Source of the DNA: Planctomycetota bacterium | Lineage (GTDB): Bacteria; Planctomycetota; UBA1135; GCA-002686595 | Assembly (NCBI GenBank): GCA_012959785.1 | Contig: DUCM01000010.1 | Span: forward strand, 124,386-188,385 | DNA length: 64,000 nucleotides | Direction of reading: 5' to 3' | Shown here: in pieces, positions 16,351-25,966 of the stretch | Layout: the number at the start of each line of letters is the position of its first letter | Position numbering within the stretch: the first letter of the stretch is position 1 | The notes under the pieces: generated by a model | What the model was told of the DNA's origin: nothing | The model's input: the letters and a program-made list of their open reading frames with translations, nothing else | Databases searched by the model: none | Made by a program: the position numbers and the translations under genes

Positions 16351-18246
16351 ATGGCAAAGCAACCGCAGCCCCCCGAAATGGATCGTGACGCCCAAGGCTG
16401 GGTGCTCTACGACGCATCTTGTGGAGTGTGCAGCCGTTGGGTGCCTTTCTGGGGGCCGACTCTTGCTCGCCAGGGCCTGGGCTTTGCGCCGCTCCAGAGC
16501 GATTGGGTGGTCGAGCGCATGGCCTTGACGGCCGAGGCGCCGCCGCCGGAGGAAATTGCCTCCGACCTGCGGCTACTGCTTGCGAACGGTGAGTTGATCT
16601 CTGGTGCAGATGTCTATCGCCATGTCATGGGGTGCATCTGGTGGGCCATGCCCATGCATGTCCTGACTCGGCTGCCCGGCTTGCGACAGATTTTTGACGG
16701 GGTCTACCGGGCCTTCGCTGCACACCGCCATGAAATCTCACGGGCCTGCCGCATGCCTGCGCCCTCGGCCAAGCCCGCCTCTCCCGAGCCATCCAAAGCG
16801 GGAACCCAACGCAAGCCGCGTCATGGCGACGAGTTCGAGTTTTCGCTTGTTGGATTCGACCGCCGCGGCTGGTCCAGGGGCAGCACCGGAGAATGGAGCG
16901 TGCGCATGCGCGGCGGGGCGCCCCGTGACCGTTGGCGCGGCACGGTCATCCGTCGCCGTCGGTCCCTGCTCGAGATTCGGGGCTTGGAGCTCATCGAGGC
17001 CGGACCAGCGCACCGCGAGGCTCCCTGCTCGCACCACAACTCCTGCGGCGGCTGCTCCTTTCAAGAATGCTCCTACGAGGAACAACTCGTGCAGAAGCAC
17101 CGGCTCGTGACCGATGCCCTCGGCGCCGCTGGAGTCCTTGGCCTGGCGTCGGTGGAAGCGGTCATCGGTTGCGAGAACCCCTGGGCCTACCGCAACAAGA
17201 TGGAGTTCAGCTTCAGCAACCGGCGTTGGATCGAAGCGGACGAACCGCCGGGCGCGCCGGCTGACTTTGCCCTGGGGTTGCATGCGCCTGGGCGCTTCGA
17301 CAAGGCACTGGCCCTCTCCGAATGCCGCATCCTGTTTCCTGGCGGCGAGGCGATCTTGCAGAGCGCTGGCCGCCTGGCCCGCGAGCTGGGCCTGGCGCCC
17401 TGGAGTGTGCGCAACCATACCGGTTGTCTCCGGCACCTGGTCTTGCGCCACGGCGTTTACACCGGCGAGATCATGGTGGTGCTGGTGACCTCCGAGGAAA
17501 CCCCCGAGCTTGTCTTGACCTATGCCAAGGCGCTCCTGGCGGCCCAGCCCTGCATCACTACCCTGGTGCACGCCATCAACACCGGCGTGGCCTCGGTGGC
17601 ACGGGGTGAGAGCGAACGCGTGATCTTTGGCTCGGGCTACATCGAGGAGCAACTCCTGGGGCTGCACTTTCGCATCTCGGCGGGGTCGTTCTTTCAGATC
17701 AACACCAGACAGGCCGAGATCCTGTTCCGCATGGTGGTCGAAGAAGCGGCTCCCACAGGCGAGGAAATCGTCTACGACCTCTACTCCGGCGCAGGCACTA
17801 TCGCCTTGCTCCTGGCGGCTGCGGCCCGCGAGGTGTTGGCCTTCGAGGAAGTTCCCGCCGCCGTGGCCGATGCCCGCCGCAGTGCCGCGGCAAACGGAGT
17901 CGAAGGGGTGCGATTCTTCGAAGGTGATGTGCTTGTCGAGTTGGATCGAGCCCTGGGGGGGGCACCTGAATTGCCCCGGCCTGATGTGGTCGTTGTGGAT
18001 CCGCCGCGCTCTGGGCTGCATCCCAAGGTGCCCGCCAAACTGCTCGAATTAGCGCCGCGGCGCCTGATCTATGTTTCGTGCAATCTGCACAATGGAGCCA
18101 GCGACATCGCCCAACTCATCGAGGGGGGCTATGCGTTGCGGCGCGTGCAAGCGGTGGATCTCTTCCCCCACACACCGCATGTAGAGTGCGTCTTGAGCCT
18201 TGAATGGGCAGGTCCCCAACCGGGACTTGCGGACTCAGAGGGTTAG
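16351..18246 (+). CDS. Fusion of a DCC (DUF393) thiol domain with an RlmD/TrmA-type uracil-5 methyltransferase
   Basis: This 631-residue protein starts at ATG 16351. Residues ~14-130 resemble the DCC/DUF393 family: WVLYDASCGVCSRWVPFW with CxxC at 24-27. From ~155 a complete RlmD (RumA)-class enzyme follows: a TRAM-like beta part (FEFSLVGFDRRGWSRG), iron-sulfur cysteines at 226, 232, 235 and 240, the SAM site VYDLYSGAGTIALLL, VVVDPPRSGLHP and the catalytic Cys577 in YVSCN. The methyltransferase makes 5-methyluridine in 23S rRNA. No stop or frameshift separates the parts, and codon use is uniform. The gene is divergent from the VWA gene and lies 14 bases before yqgE. Confidence 0.85.
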   Translation: MAKQPQPPEMDRDAQGWVLYDASCGVCSRWVPFWGPTLARQGLGFAPLQSDWVVERMALTAEAPPPEEIASDLRLLLANGELISGADVYRHVMGCIWWAMPMHVLTRLPGLRQIFDGVYRAFAAHRHEISRACRMPAPSAKPASPEPSKAGTQRKPRHGDEFEFSLVGFDRRGWSRGSTGEWSVRMRGGAPRDRWRGTVIRRRRSLLEIRGLELIEAGPAHREAPCSHHNSCGGCSFQECSYEEQLVQKHRLVTDALGAAGVLGLASVEAVIGCENPWAYRNKMEFSFSNRRWIEADEPPGAPADFALGLHAPGRFDKALALSECRILFPGGEAILQSAGRLARELGLAPWSVRNHTGCLRHLVLRHGVYTGEIMVVLVTSEETPELVLTYAKALLAAQPCITTLVHAINTGVASVARGESERVIFGSGYIEEQLLGLHFRISAGSFFQINTRQAEILFRMVVEEAAPTGEEIVYDLYSGAGTIALLLAAAAREVLAFEEVPAAVADARRSAAANGVEGVRFFEGDVLVELDRALGGAPELPRPDVVVVDPPRSGLHPKVPAKLLELAPRRLIYVSCNLHNGASDIAQLIEGGYALRRVQAVDLFPHTPHVECVLSLEWAGPQPGLADSEG

Positions 18247-18260
18247 GTTACAACAAGACC

Positions 18261-18836
18261 ATGACCTGCCAGCTGCAAGTTGCTTCCGGAACGATCCTGG
18301 CCTCGGCGCCGGATTTGCGTGATCCGAACTTCATGCACTCCATCTCGATCATGTGTGAGCACGCCGACGAGGGGGCCTATGGGTTGGTGGTCAACAAGCA
18401 ATCCTCCTTGACCATCGACAGGCTCTTGCCCGAGCACCCGGTCTTTGGCCGCTTGGATCTGCCCGTTTGGTGGGGAGGACCGGTGGGCACGGACACCTTG
18501 CAGATCCTGCACCGCATCCCCGAGCTAGATAATGCCAGCCATTCCCTGGCCAAGGGGCTTTTTCTTGGGGCTGATCTGGCCGAGATCGCCGAGTTCATGG
18601 AGGGTCTCGATGCCCGCCAAATCACCGATCGATGCCGCTTCGTCTTGGGCTATGCCGGCTGGGGAGCCGGCCAGCTCGAGATGGAACTCAGAGGCGGTTC
18701 CTGGCTGCCGGTGGAAATGGACTCGGAGCTAGTCTTTGCCTACGACCAAGAGAGCACCTGGCAGCGTGCCGTGCGCAGTCTTGGGGCCGAAGGCGTGAGC
18801 CTGGCAGCGATGCCGCCGGAACTCGGCTGGAACTAA
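18261..18836 (+). CDS. yqgE: YqgE/AlgH family (UPF0301) protein
   Basis: This 191-residue protein begins at ATG 18261. It shows the family signatures GTILASAPDLRDPNFMHSISIMCEH, GAYGLVVNK, WWGGPVGTDTLQILH and FVLGYAGWGAGQLEMEL. The biochemical role of the family is unsettled; AlgH was named for effects on alginate regulation. It follows the methyltransferase closely and ends four bases into the convergent kinase gene. Confidence 0.92.
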   Translation: MTCQLQVASGTILASAPDLRDPNFMHSISIMCEHADEGAYGLVVNKQSSLTIDRLLPEHPVFGRLDLPVWWGGPVGTDTLQILHRIPELDNASHSLAKGLFLGADLAEIAEFMEGLDARQITDRCRFVLGYAGWGAGQLEMELRGGSWLPVEMDSELVFAYDQESTWQRAVRSLGAEGVSLAAMPPELGWN

Positions 18837-19489
18837 CAGTTTGCGATGGCCGAGTCGCGCGTACCGTTGGCCGTGCACGGCGGATCGGGTTGTGGCACGA
18901 GGATGTGGTCCAACGGGGTTTTCACCCGTTGCAGGCCGGCTAGATCGAGAACGCGCTCCATCAAGCGAATGCGCTCCTGCATGGGTAGGGACTCGACCGG
19001 GATGTAGGGCACCGCGAACATCTCCAAGAGCAGCTTGACCATGCCGTCGATGCGCAGAACCTCTTCCCATCCCACGCCCGCTCGCACGCCGTCCTCGGCC
19101 AGAAGTTCGCGGTGGGGCCGTAGGTAGAAGACCAATCCTCCACGCACGCTGTCCATGTAGTTGCGCAACTCCGATTCGCGGGTGATCTCGCCCAGGATCG
19201 TGGAGTGCTGGGCGGCGTAGGCCAGGTTGCAGAAGGCCCGGTCCGAGACGAAGCTAGCGGGTTGGGCGGCCTCGGCAGCGATCTGACGCTCGAAGACCTC
19301 GCGCTGGTAGCGGTTCACCAGGGCCACATCCGTGCGCAGGCTGTCGAGCCGGGCCTCCATTTCTGCCAGCACTCCCCGGGCCACCTCGGAGATCATGGGC
19401 AGGCCGTAGGCGTCCCGAACCCAGCGCGCCAGGGTGGTCTTGCCGGTGGAATGGGCTCCAACGAGGTAGATGCGGTGGGGAGTGGTCAT
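18833..19489 (-). CDS. P-loop ATPase/kinase of the AAA_28 type (nicotinamide-riboside-kinase-like)
   Basis: This 218-residue protein starts at ATG 19489. The Walker A GAHSTGKTTL is at the N-terminus, followed by SEVARGVL, a FERQIAAE helix and FVSDRAFCNLAYAAQHS, the arrangement of AAA_28 domains that includes the NadR kinase part. These enzymes phosphorylate small nucleosides such as nicotinamide riboside, but no NadR adenylyltransferase half is fused here, so the substrate is open. Its 3' end overlaps yqgE convergently by four bases. Confidence 0.75.
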   Translation of the reverse strand: MTTPHRIYLVGAHSTGKTTLARWVRDAYGLPMISEVARGVLAEMEARLDSLRTDVALVNRYQREVFERQIAAEAAQPASFVSDRAFCNLAYAAQHSTILGEITRESELRNYMDSVRGGLVFYLRPHRELLAEDGVRAGVGWEEVLRIDGMVKLLLEMFAVPYIPVESLPMQERIRLMERVLDLAGLQRVKTPLDHILVPQPDPPCTANGTRDSAIANC

Positions 19490-19570
19490 GGAACCCTTGA
19501 GGGAGCAAAATCAGAGGAGGGGCGTGAGGCCAGGCACCCTAACCCATGGGGGGGGTCGCGTCACGGACTA

Positions 19571-19828
19571 CTACAGATTGTGGGTCGAGCCGGTTTCGGG
19601 CCCCTTTTGGGCCCTGGGGGCGGCCTCGAGCAGGGCGTCGAGGAGGGGGTTCTCGGGGGTGTCCTTGCGCCACAGGGCGTGCACCGGGTACTCCACGGGG
19701 GACTGCTCGAGGCCGCTGCCGGCGGGCGGCGTGAGGGGCAGGGCCAAGACGCCCCGGGTGCGCGTGCGCGGGCCCCTGGCTTCGAAGGAAGGGATCAGGG
19801 AGTAGCCCAAGCCGGTCAGGCGGCTCAT
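19571..19828 (-). pseudogene. C-terminal remnant of a LysR-type regulator
   Basis: This 85-codon frame starts at an ATG that overlaps the cyaY stop (ATGA). It reads GLGYSLIPSFEARG, VLALPLTPP, PVHALWRKDTPENPLLDALLEAA, which fits the last beta-alpha elements of a LysR effector-binding domain. The HTH and most of the sensor domain are absent. It may still be translated by coupling with cyaY, but it cannot bind DNA. The match is by eye and the family is divergent. Confidence 0.5.
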
Positions 19829-20140
19829 GCCATGCGCACTTCGCGCCCGAGCTTTTCGGTCACGGCTTCGGCGATGCATGCGCAGAGTTCCACGCCCACC
19901 TTGTCGCCCACCCAGGTCTTGGCCTGGGCGTCCCAGTCGAAGTGCCAGGCCCGGGCGCCGGCGGCAAACCACATTTGCGAGGCTGCCGTCTGGCGATTGA
20001 GGACAAAGCGCTTGCCGTCTGCGAATTCAAGGGTGATGACCCCGTCGCTGGGGGTGAAATCGAGCTCGTCGGGGTCGAAATCCTCGAGCCAGGTGGCGAT
20101 GCGCTCCAGGCAGGCGTCGGCGAGTTTCAGGAAGGTGGTG

Positions 20141-20148
<8 letters not shown>
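19825..20148 (-). CDS. cyaY: Frataxin-like iron-sulfur assembly protein
   Basis: This 107-residue protein starts at ATG 20148. It has the frataxin order: an acidic first helix (MDDTTFLKLADACLERIATWLEDFDPDELD), the strands DGVITLEFADGKRFVLNRQ and the core ASQMWFAAGARAWHFDWDAQAKTWVGD. CyaY binds iron and modulates cysteine desulfurase during Fe-S cluster building. Its start overlaps nth by eight bases. The coupling makes sense because endonuclease III of this family usually carries a 4Fe-4S cluster. Confidence 0.88.
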
Positions 20149-20857
<709 letters not shown>

Positions 20858-20880
20858 GGGTTGCGGGGCGAGTTGGCCGG

Positions 20881-21261
20881 TCAATCCTCGGCCACGGCAA
20901 AAGCCAGGGCCAAGCCGCCAGCGTGGCTGATGGTGATGTGGATCTTGCGAATGCCGGCGGCTTTGGCGATGCGCGCGCTCTCTCCGTGAAGCAGCAACTC
21001 GGGCGCCGAATCGTCTTGGCGCGCGACTTCGATGTCCACCCAACGCACGCCCTGGCCCCAGCCCGTGCCGAGCACCTTCATCACCGCTTCCTTGACTGCG
21101 AAACGGCCCGCGTAGTGGGTCAGGCGCTGGGGGCGCGCTTCGCAGTAGTCCTGTTCAGCGGCGCCAAAAAGACGGTCGAGCAGGGCTTGGCCGCGGCGCT
21201 CGATGGCCTGGCCGAGGCGCTCGATGGGCACCAGATCGGTTCCGATGGAGACGACCGCCAT
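20881..21261 (-). CDS. acpS: Holo-[acyl-carrier-protein] synthase
   Basis: This 126-residue protein starts at ATG 21261. The phosphopantetheinyl-transferase signatures SIGTDLVPIERL (Asp for Mg2+) and GRFAVKEAVMKVLGTG (Glu and Lys) are present, ending in ITISHAGGLALAFAV. It transfers 4'-phosphopantetheine from CoA to ACP. It is placed in the same operon as an acyl-CoA carboxylase and would supply active ACP for the malonyl-CoA made there. Confidence 0.94.
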   Translation of the reverse strand: MAVVSIGTDLVPIERLGQAIERRGQALLDRLFGAAEQDYCEARPQRLTHYAGRFAVKEAVMKVLGTGWGQGVRWVDIEVARQDDSAPELLLHGESARIAKAAGIRKIHITISHAGGLALAFAVAED

Positions 21262-21263
21262 GG

Positions 21264-22145
21264 TTAGCGAAGAAGTTTGCAGAGAGCGGGTTCCAGCTCG
21301 CCAAACTCGAATTCAAAGCCCGTCGCCAAGACGCGCTCTGCCGAACAACGCTGGCTGTCGGTCAAGAGTTGGGCGACATCGCCCAGAACCAACTTCAACA
21401 TGAAAGCCGGCGCGGGAATGAAGGCCGGGCGGTGCAGCGCGCGGCCCAGGCAGCGGGCGAACTCACGGGAAGTCACCGGCGTGGGGGCGCAGCCGTTGTA
21501 GGCGCCGCGCATGGAATCGTCGTCGACCGCCCGCAGGATCAACCGGCAGAGGTCGCGGATGTGAATCCAGCTCAGCCATTGGCGCCCGGAGCCAATGGGC
21601 CCACCCAGGCCAGACTTGAAGGGCGGCAGCATCTTTTCGAGAGCGCCGCCGTGGCCCAGAACCACGCCGATGCGCACCAGGGTTGTGCGCACGCCGAACT
21701 CTTCCGCCGCCAGGGCGGCTGCTTCCCAGTCCCTGCAGACCTGGGCTAGAAAATCACTGCCGAGGGCATCCGACTCACCCAGGACCTCGTCTTTGCGGTC
21801 GCCGTAAATGCCGACTGCCGAGGCGCTAACCAGGACCGGGGGTCGCGGGCTTGCTTCCTTGAGGGCCGCGACCAATCGTTCCGTGGCCGATTGGCGGCTG
21901 TCGTGGATCAAGGCTCGTTGCTCCGGGCTCCAGCGCTTGCCAAAGAGCGACTCACCGGCCAAGTTGACCACGGCATCGTAGCCCGAGAGGTCCGGCAGCC
22001 AGCCCACCACGGTGCAGTTCGAGCGGGCATTGCGCACATGCTCGGGATCGCGGGAGACGATGCTGACCCGATCGCCGCGGGCCACGAGAAGCCCTGTGAG
22101 AAAGCTGCCGATGAAGCCCGTTGCGCCGGTGATGAGGACTTTCAC
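21264..22145 (-). CDS. TIGR01777-type NAD(P)-dependent sugar epimerase-like protein
   Basis: This 293-residue protein starts at ATG 22145, overlapping the BCCP stop (ATGA). It has the Rossmann motif ITGATGFIGSFL, VVNLAGE, the distinctive KRWSPEQRALIHDSRQSAT helix, SASAVGIYG and the family C-terminus HRPAFIPAPAFMLKLVLGDVA. These proteins belong to the extended short-chain dehydrogenases (YfcH/SDR39U1); their substrate is unknown. Only two bases separate it from acpS. Confidence 0.9.
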   Translation of the reverse strand: MKVLITGATGFIGSFLTGLLVARGDRVSIVSRDPEHVRNARSNCTVVGWLPDLSGYDAVVNLAGESLFGKRWSPEQRALIHDSRQSATERLVAALKEASPRPPVLVSASAVGIYGDRKDEVLGESDALGSDFLAQVCRDWEAAALAAEEFGVRTTLVRIGVVLGHGGALEKMLPPFKSGLGGPIGSGRQWLSWIHIRDLCRLILRAVDDDSMRGAYNGCAPTPVTSREFARCLGRALHRPAFIPAPAFMLKLVLGDVAQLLTDSQRCSAERVLATGFEFEFGELEPALCKLLR

Positions 22146-22723
22146 GGAGTTTTTTGGTCCTCGAACTCGATCAAGGGCTCGCCAAAGCTCACTTCGGCGC
22201 CGTCGCCTGCAATGAAGGCCTTGAAGCGCGTTTGCGCGGGCAGGCCTTCGCCGGGATGGTAGCTCACCAGAGCAAAAGTCTTCATGACCTCGATCAGGCC
22301 CAGGGAAGTGCCTTCGCGCACTTCGTCGCCCGCTTTCAGGAAGGCCTCTTCGTCGGGACCGGGGCGTTGGTAGAAGCGTCCGGTCTGGGGCGCCAGGAGA
22401 TACAGCCCATCGCTCGCCGCGCGGGCTTCCATCTCCAGGTTCGCGTCATCGCCGGATTCGATGCCCACCAGCTCGTAGAGCAGGCTGCCATAGCCCACCG
22501 GAGCATGGATCTTCTCTGGACGCCCACCCTTGACTCGGCCCGCTACGCCCGGCGGCACGCACAAGTGGATCGGCCTGCCGCAGATGATCAGGACGCCAGC
22601 TGCCTGGCCACCCCCGAGCAGCCCGCCCCGGGGTACTGCACAGGTGAAGGCGCCCACTCCAGGCGACAGGAGTCGCATGATCTCACCATCGCGTTCGAGG
22701 ATCAGGTCGATGGTTGTTTGCAT
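22142..22723 (-). CDS. Biotin carboxyl carrier protein (BCCP) with two barrel-sandwich domains
   Basis: This 193-residue protein starts at ATG 22723. The C-terminal domain carries the biotinylation site in LGLIEVMKTFALVS, where the Lys of EVMKT takes the place of the usual AMKM. It is preceded by the GRFYQRPGPDEEAFLKAGDEV strand and thumb typical of acetyl-CoA carboxylase BCCP. The first ~75 residues (GEIMRLLSPGVGAF, GGLLGGGQAAGVLI, CVPPGVAGRV) look like a second degenerate biotinyl/lipoyl fold without the Lys. It carries carboxybiotin between AccC and the carboxyltransferase encoded directly upstream. Confidence 0.82.
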   Translation of the reverse strand: MQTTIDLILERDGEIMRLLSPGVGAFTCAVPRGGLLGGGQAAGVLIICGRPIHLCVPPGVAGRVKGGRPEKIHAPVGYGSLLYELVGIESGDDANLEMEARAASDGLYLLAPQTGRFYQRPGPDEEAFLKAGDEVREGTSLGLIEVMKTFALVSYHPGEGLPAQTRFKAFIAGDGAEVSFGEPLIEFEDQKTP

Positions 22724-22738
22724 GATTCTTGCCGCTCC

Positions 22739-24466
22739 TCAGCCCCTGGGCTCGGTCAGGGCAGCCAGGTCGTGCAGGGACCAGATGCGCGGGTTCTTGG
22801 TGCGCCGGTAGCCGTTTGCCTGATAGCTGGTTTCAGCGAAGAGTTCGACCCAGTCGCGCAGCTCGTCAAGCCCCACGATTTCATCGGTGTCCATTTGTGC
22901 CGCGGATTTGTAGGGGTCCATGTCGCCCTCGATGCGTTCCTCGGTGGCGCGCATGCCCTGTTCGATCTCCGCCCGCTCTTCCGGATCGTCGGTGGCGATG
23001 CAAAAATCGTCATCGAGCTTGGTGTTGAAGGCCGCGATGGCGAGGGTGCGGCCTTCCATCACCGATTGCCGCGTGAGCGGAGTCGAGATCTGCAGCACCG
23101 GTTCGTACGGATGCCCAGCCATGGCGTAGTAGCCAGCGCCCGAAGCCTTGCGCAAGAGGATCGTGAACATAGGGGTCTGGTTCGAGCTGTTGGTGTAGAT
23201 CAGGCTCGAGCCATAACCCAGGAGCCCCAACTTCTCGGCTTCGACGCCGATGTCAAAGCCCGAAATGTCCTGCAACCAGATGATCGGGATCCCGTCGTCG
23301 TTGCAGGCCCGGCTGAAGGCGGCCACCTTGGCGATACCTTCCTTGTAGAGGATGCCCGCGGCTTTCTTGCCATCGTGGTGTTCGGGGTCGGGGATGATGC
23401 CCTGGCGGTTGATCACAAAACCCATGTAGAGTCCCTGGACGCGGCCGATGCCCACCATCATTTCGCGCCCGCGGTTTTCGAGGATCTCCCAGAAGAGGCT
23501 GCGGTCCACCAAGCGCGCCAGGACCTCTTCGGCTTCGTAGGTCATGCGGTGGTCGGCTGGAAAGAGTCCCTCGAGTTCACGCGCGGCGTAGAACGGTTCG
23601 CCGGGGTCGGCGCCGTGGCGGTAAAACTCAGTGCAGGGAGAGGCCAGTCGTCCCACTTCGGCGCGGATCTGCACCAGGGCGGTTTCATCGTCGGGCACGC
23701 GCACATCGGCGCAGCCCGATTGGTGCACATGCACTTCGGGACCGCCGATCAGCAGGCTCGAAAGGTTCTGGCTCTTGGCGCCTTTGATCAGCGCCGCCCC
23801 GGCGATCACCATGTAGGCCTGTTCGGTCATGTAAACGCGGTCGGAGATCAAGGGCATGTAGCCCCCGCCTGCGATGCAGTCGCCAAACACGCCGGCGATC
23901 TGCGGCACGCCTGCCGCGGCCAGATCGCTGTTCTTCTTGAAGATGTGACCCGCGCCCGTGCGACCGGGGAAAGAGCGCGACTGTTCGGGCAGGAACAGGC
24001 CAGAGCAATCGACGAGGTAGACCACGGCGAGGTGCAGGCGCAAGGCCATCTCCTGGGCGCGCTGGATCTTCTCCGAAGTCAGCGGCCACCACGAGCCCGA
24101 GGCCACGGTGTTGTCGTTGGCGATCACCATGGTCCAGCGGCCTTCGATGCGCGTGAAGGCTGTCACCACTCCCGCGGCGGGTGAGGACAGTTTGCCGAAC
24201 TTTCGACCGTAGTTGACGAAGGTGCCGACCTCGCGCAACTCTGTGCCTGGGTCCTTCAAGAAGTCGATGCGTTCGCGGGCGGTGAGTTTCCCCTTCTCGT
24301 GCACCCGTTCGCGGTACTTTTCACCCCAGCCCTGGTGAACCGCGTCGCGGCGTTCTTCGAGCAGTTCGTGGCGCTCGTGCAGGGCCGTGCGGTTCTTGTC
24401 GAAGGTCTTGGAATCGATCAGCGCGTCGCGCGCGTGTCCGATGCTGGTGAGGGGCACCTTGGCCAT
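22739..24466 (-). CDS. Acyl-CoA carboxylase carboxyltransferase subunit
   Basis: This 575-residue protein starts at ATG 24466. It is a fused N/C carboxyltransferase of the methylcrotonyl/propionyl-CoA carboxylase-beta class: [17 protein letters not shown], the first crotonase-like half ([25 protein letters not shown]) and the second half ([32 protein letters not shown]). It moves CO2 from carboxybiotin to an acyl-CoA; acetyl-, propionyl- or methylcrotonyl-CoA cannot be separated by eye. It lies 15 bases after accC and 15 before BCCP, so a single transcript encodes a complete carboxylase. Confidence 0.88.
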   Translation of the reverse strand: MAKVPLTSIGHARDALIDSKTFDKNRTALHERHELLEERRDAVHQGWGEKYRERVHEKGKLTARERIDFLKDPGTELREVGTFVNYGRKFGKLSSPAAGVVTAFTRIEGRWTMVIANDNTVASGSWWPLTSEKIQRAQEMALRLHLAVVYLVDCSGLFLPEQSRSFPGRTGAGHIFKKNSDLAAAGVPQIAGVFGDCIAGGGYMPLISDRVYMTEQAYMVIAGAALIKGAKSQNLSSLLIGGPEVHVHQSGCADVRVPDDETALVQIRAEVGRLASPCTEFYRHGADPGEPFYAARELEGLFPADHRMTYEAEEVLARLVDRSLFWEILENRGREMMVGIGRVQGLYMGFVINRQGIIPDPEHHDGKKAAGILYKEGIAKVAAFSRACNDDGIPIIWLQDISGFDIGVEAEKLGLLGYGSSLIYTNSSNQTPMFTILLRKASGAGYYAMAGHPYEPVLQISTPLTRQSVMEGRTLAIAAFNTKLDDDFCIATDDPEERAEIEQGMRATEERIEGDMDPYKSAAQMDTDEIVGLDELRDWVELFAETSYQANGYRRTKNPRIWSLHDLAALTEPRG

Positions 24467-24481
24467 GGTCGCGGGGTGGTA

Positions 24482-25843
24482 TCAGGCGCGGGGCTCGCTG
24501 AGGGCCCAGCCGGGGATGGATGCGGTGTCGTATTTGCCGGAACGAAACTCGGGGCTTTCGAGGACGGCGAGGTGCAGCGCGATTGTAGTGGACACGCCTT
24601 CGATGCGGGTGGAGCGCAGGGCGTCCAGCATGGTTTCGATAGCCTCGGCGCGGGTGTCGCCGTGGGCCAGGATCTTCGCCAGGAGCGAGTCGTAGTGCGG
24701 GGAGATCTCGTCGCCCTCGCACAGGTGTGTCTCCACTCGCAGAGTCCCGGGGACCGCGTTGGGTAGTTCAAAAGTGCTCAAGGTTCCCGGCGTGGGCCGG
24801 AAATCACAGCCGGGATCCTCCGCATTGATCCGGCATTCGATGGTGGCGCCGCGCTGGACCACATCCTGTTGGCGTAAGCCGAGGGCTTCGTTGGCGGCGA
24901 TCTTGAGCTGCTGTTCGACAAGATCGACGCCGGTCTGCATCTCGGTCACTGGGTGCTCGACTTGCAAGCGTGCGTTCATCTCCATGAAGAAGAGCTCGCC
25001 GCCAGGCGTCAGCAAGAACTCCACCGTGCCCGCGCCGCAGTAACCGATCGAGGTCGCCGCGGCTGCCGCCTTGAGACCGAGTTCTTCGCGCGCCTTGGCC
25101 GTCAGGGCGGGGCTGGGCGATTCCTCGATCAGTTTTTGATGGTTGCGTTGGATCGAGCACTCGCGGTCGCCGAGGTGGATGCCGCGGCCGTAGGCGTCGC
25201 ACAGAATCTGCACTTCGATGTGGCGGCCGCTGGTGATGTAGCTCTCCATATACAGGGCGCCGCTCGCGAAGGCAGCCTGGGCCTCGGCGCTGGCTTGCTG
25301 CCAGGCGTCTTCGAGTTCGTCGGCGGCGAAGGCGCGCCGCATGCCGCGACCGCCGCCACCCGCGTCGGCCTTGAGGATCACGGGGTAGCCGATGCGTTCG
25401 GCAACGGTTTTGGCTTCGTCGAGATCGGTGAGGAGCCCCAGGCTGCCGGGGATACCGTCTAGGCCCGCGGCGGCCATGGCGCGCTTGGCGGGGATCTTGA
25501 GTCCCAATTTTTCCATGGTGCCCGGGCCAGGCCCCACGAAGGCGAGGCTGTGTTGCGCGCAGAGGGCTGCGAAGCACGAGTTCTCGGCCAAGAAGCCCCA
25601 GCCAGGATGGACGGCGGCGCAACCGGTTTGCAGGGCGGCTTGCACGATGCTGCGCCCGTCGAGGTAGGAATCGCGGGCCGCCGCTGGGCCCACACAGACG
25701 ACCTCGTCCATGGCCTCCAGCCAACTCGCACCGAGGTCGGCGCTGGAAGCGACGCAGACCGTGCGCACGCCGAGCTTGCGGGCGGTGCGCGCGACGCGGG
25801 CGGCGACTTCGCCGCGATTGGCGATCAGAAGACTCTTGAACAT
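24482..25843 (-). CDS. accC: Biotin carboxylase subunit
   Basis: This 453-residue protein starts at ATG 25843 (MFKSLLIANRGEVAARV). It contains the ATP-grasp features: HPGWGFLAEN, ILKADAGGGGRGMRRAF, IEVQILCDAYG, the ERECSIQRNHQK-type strand (GDRECSIQRNHQKLIEESP), and EMNARLQVEHPVTEMQTG with the Glu/Asn metal ligands. It carboxylates biotin on the adjacent BCCP using bicarbonate and ATP. It is the first gene of the seven-gene minus-strand operon and is divergent from a secreted protein across 123 bases. Confidence 0.94.
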   Translation of the reverse strand: MFKSLLIANRGEVAARVARTARKLGVRTVCVASSADLGASWLEAMDEVVCVGPAAARDSYLDGRSIVQAALQTGCAAVHPGWGFLAENSCFAALCAQHSLAFVGPGPGTMEKLGLKIPAKRAMAAAGLDGIPGSLGLLTDLDEAKTVAERIGYPVILKADAGGGGRGMRRAFAADELEDAWQQASAEAQAAFASGALYMESYITSGRHIEVQILCDAYGRGIHLGDRECSIQRNHQKLIEESPSPALTAKAREELGLKAAAAATSIGYCGAGTVEFLLTPGGELFFMEMNARLQVEHPVTEMQTGVDLVEQQLKIAANEALGLRQQDVVQRGATIECRINAEDPGCDFRPTPGTLSTFELPNAVPGTLRVETHLCEGDEISPHYDSLLAKILAHGDTRAEAIETMLDALRSTRIEGVSTTIALHLAVLESPEFRSGKYDTASIPGWALSEPRA

Positions 25844-25966
25844 GGGCGGTGGTGGGGTGGCTCGGAGAGAGCATAGCCCACGAGCACGCGCCACGGATGG
25901 CGAATCCCTGCTCGCCTGGCGTGGAGGTGTGAATTGGCCTGGGCAGGCTCTTAGACTGATCTCACC

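Noticed and set aside
22154-24184. A 676-codon open frame on the plus strand
   Set aside because: It runs antisense to the carboxyltransferase and BCCP genes, whose protein matches are clear. High GC content opens long mirror frames like this.
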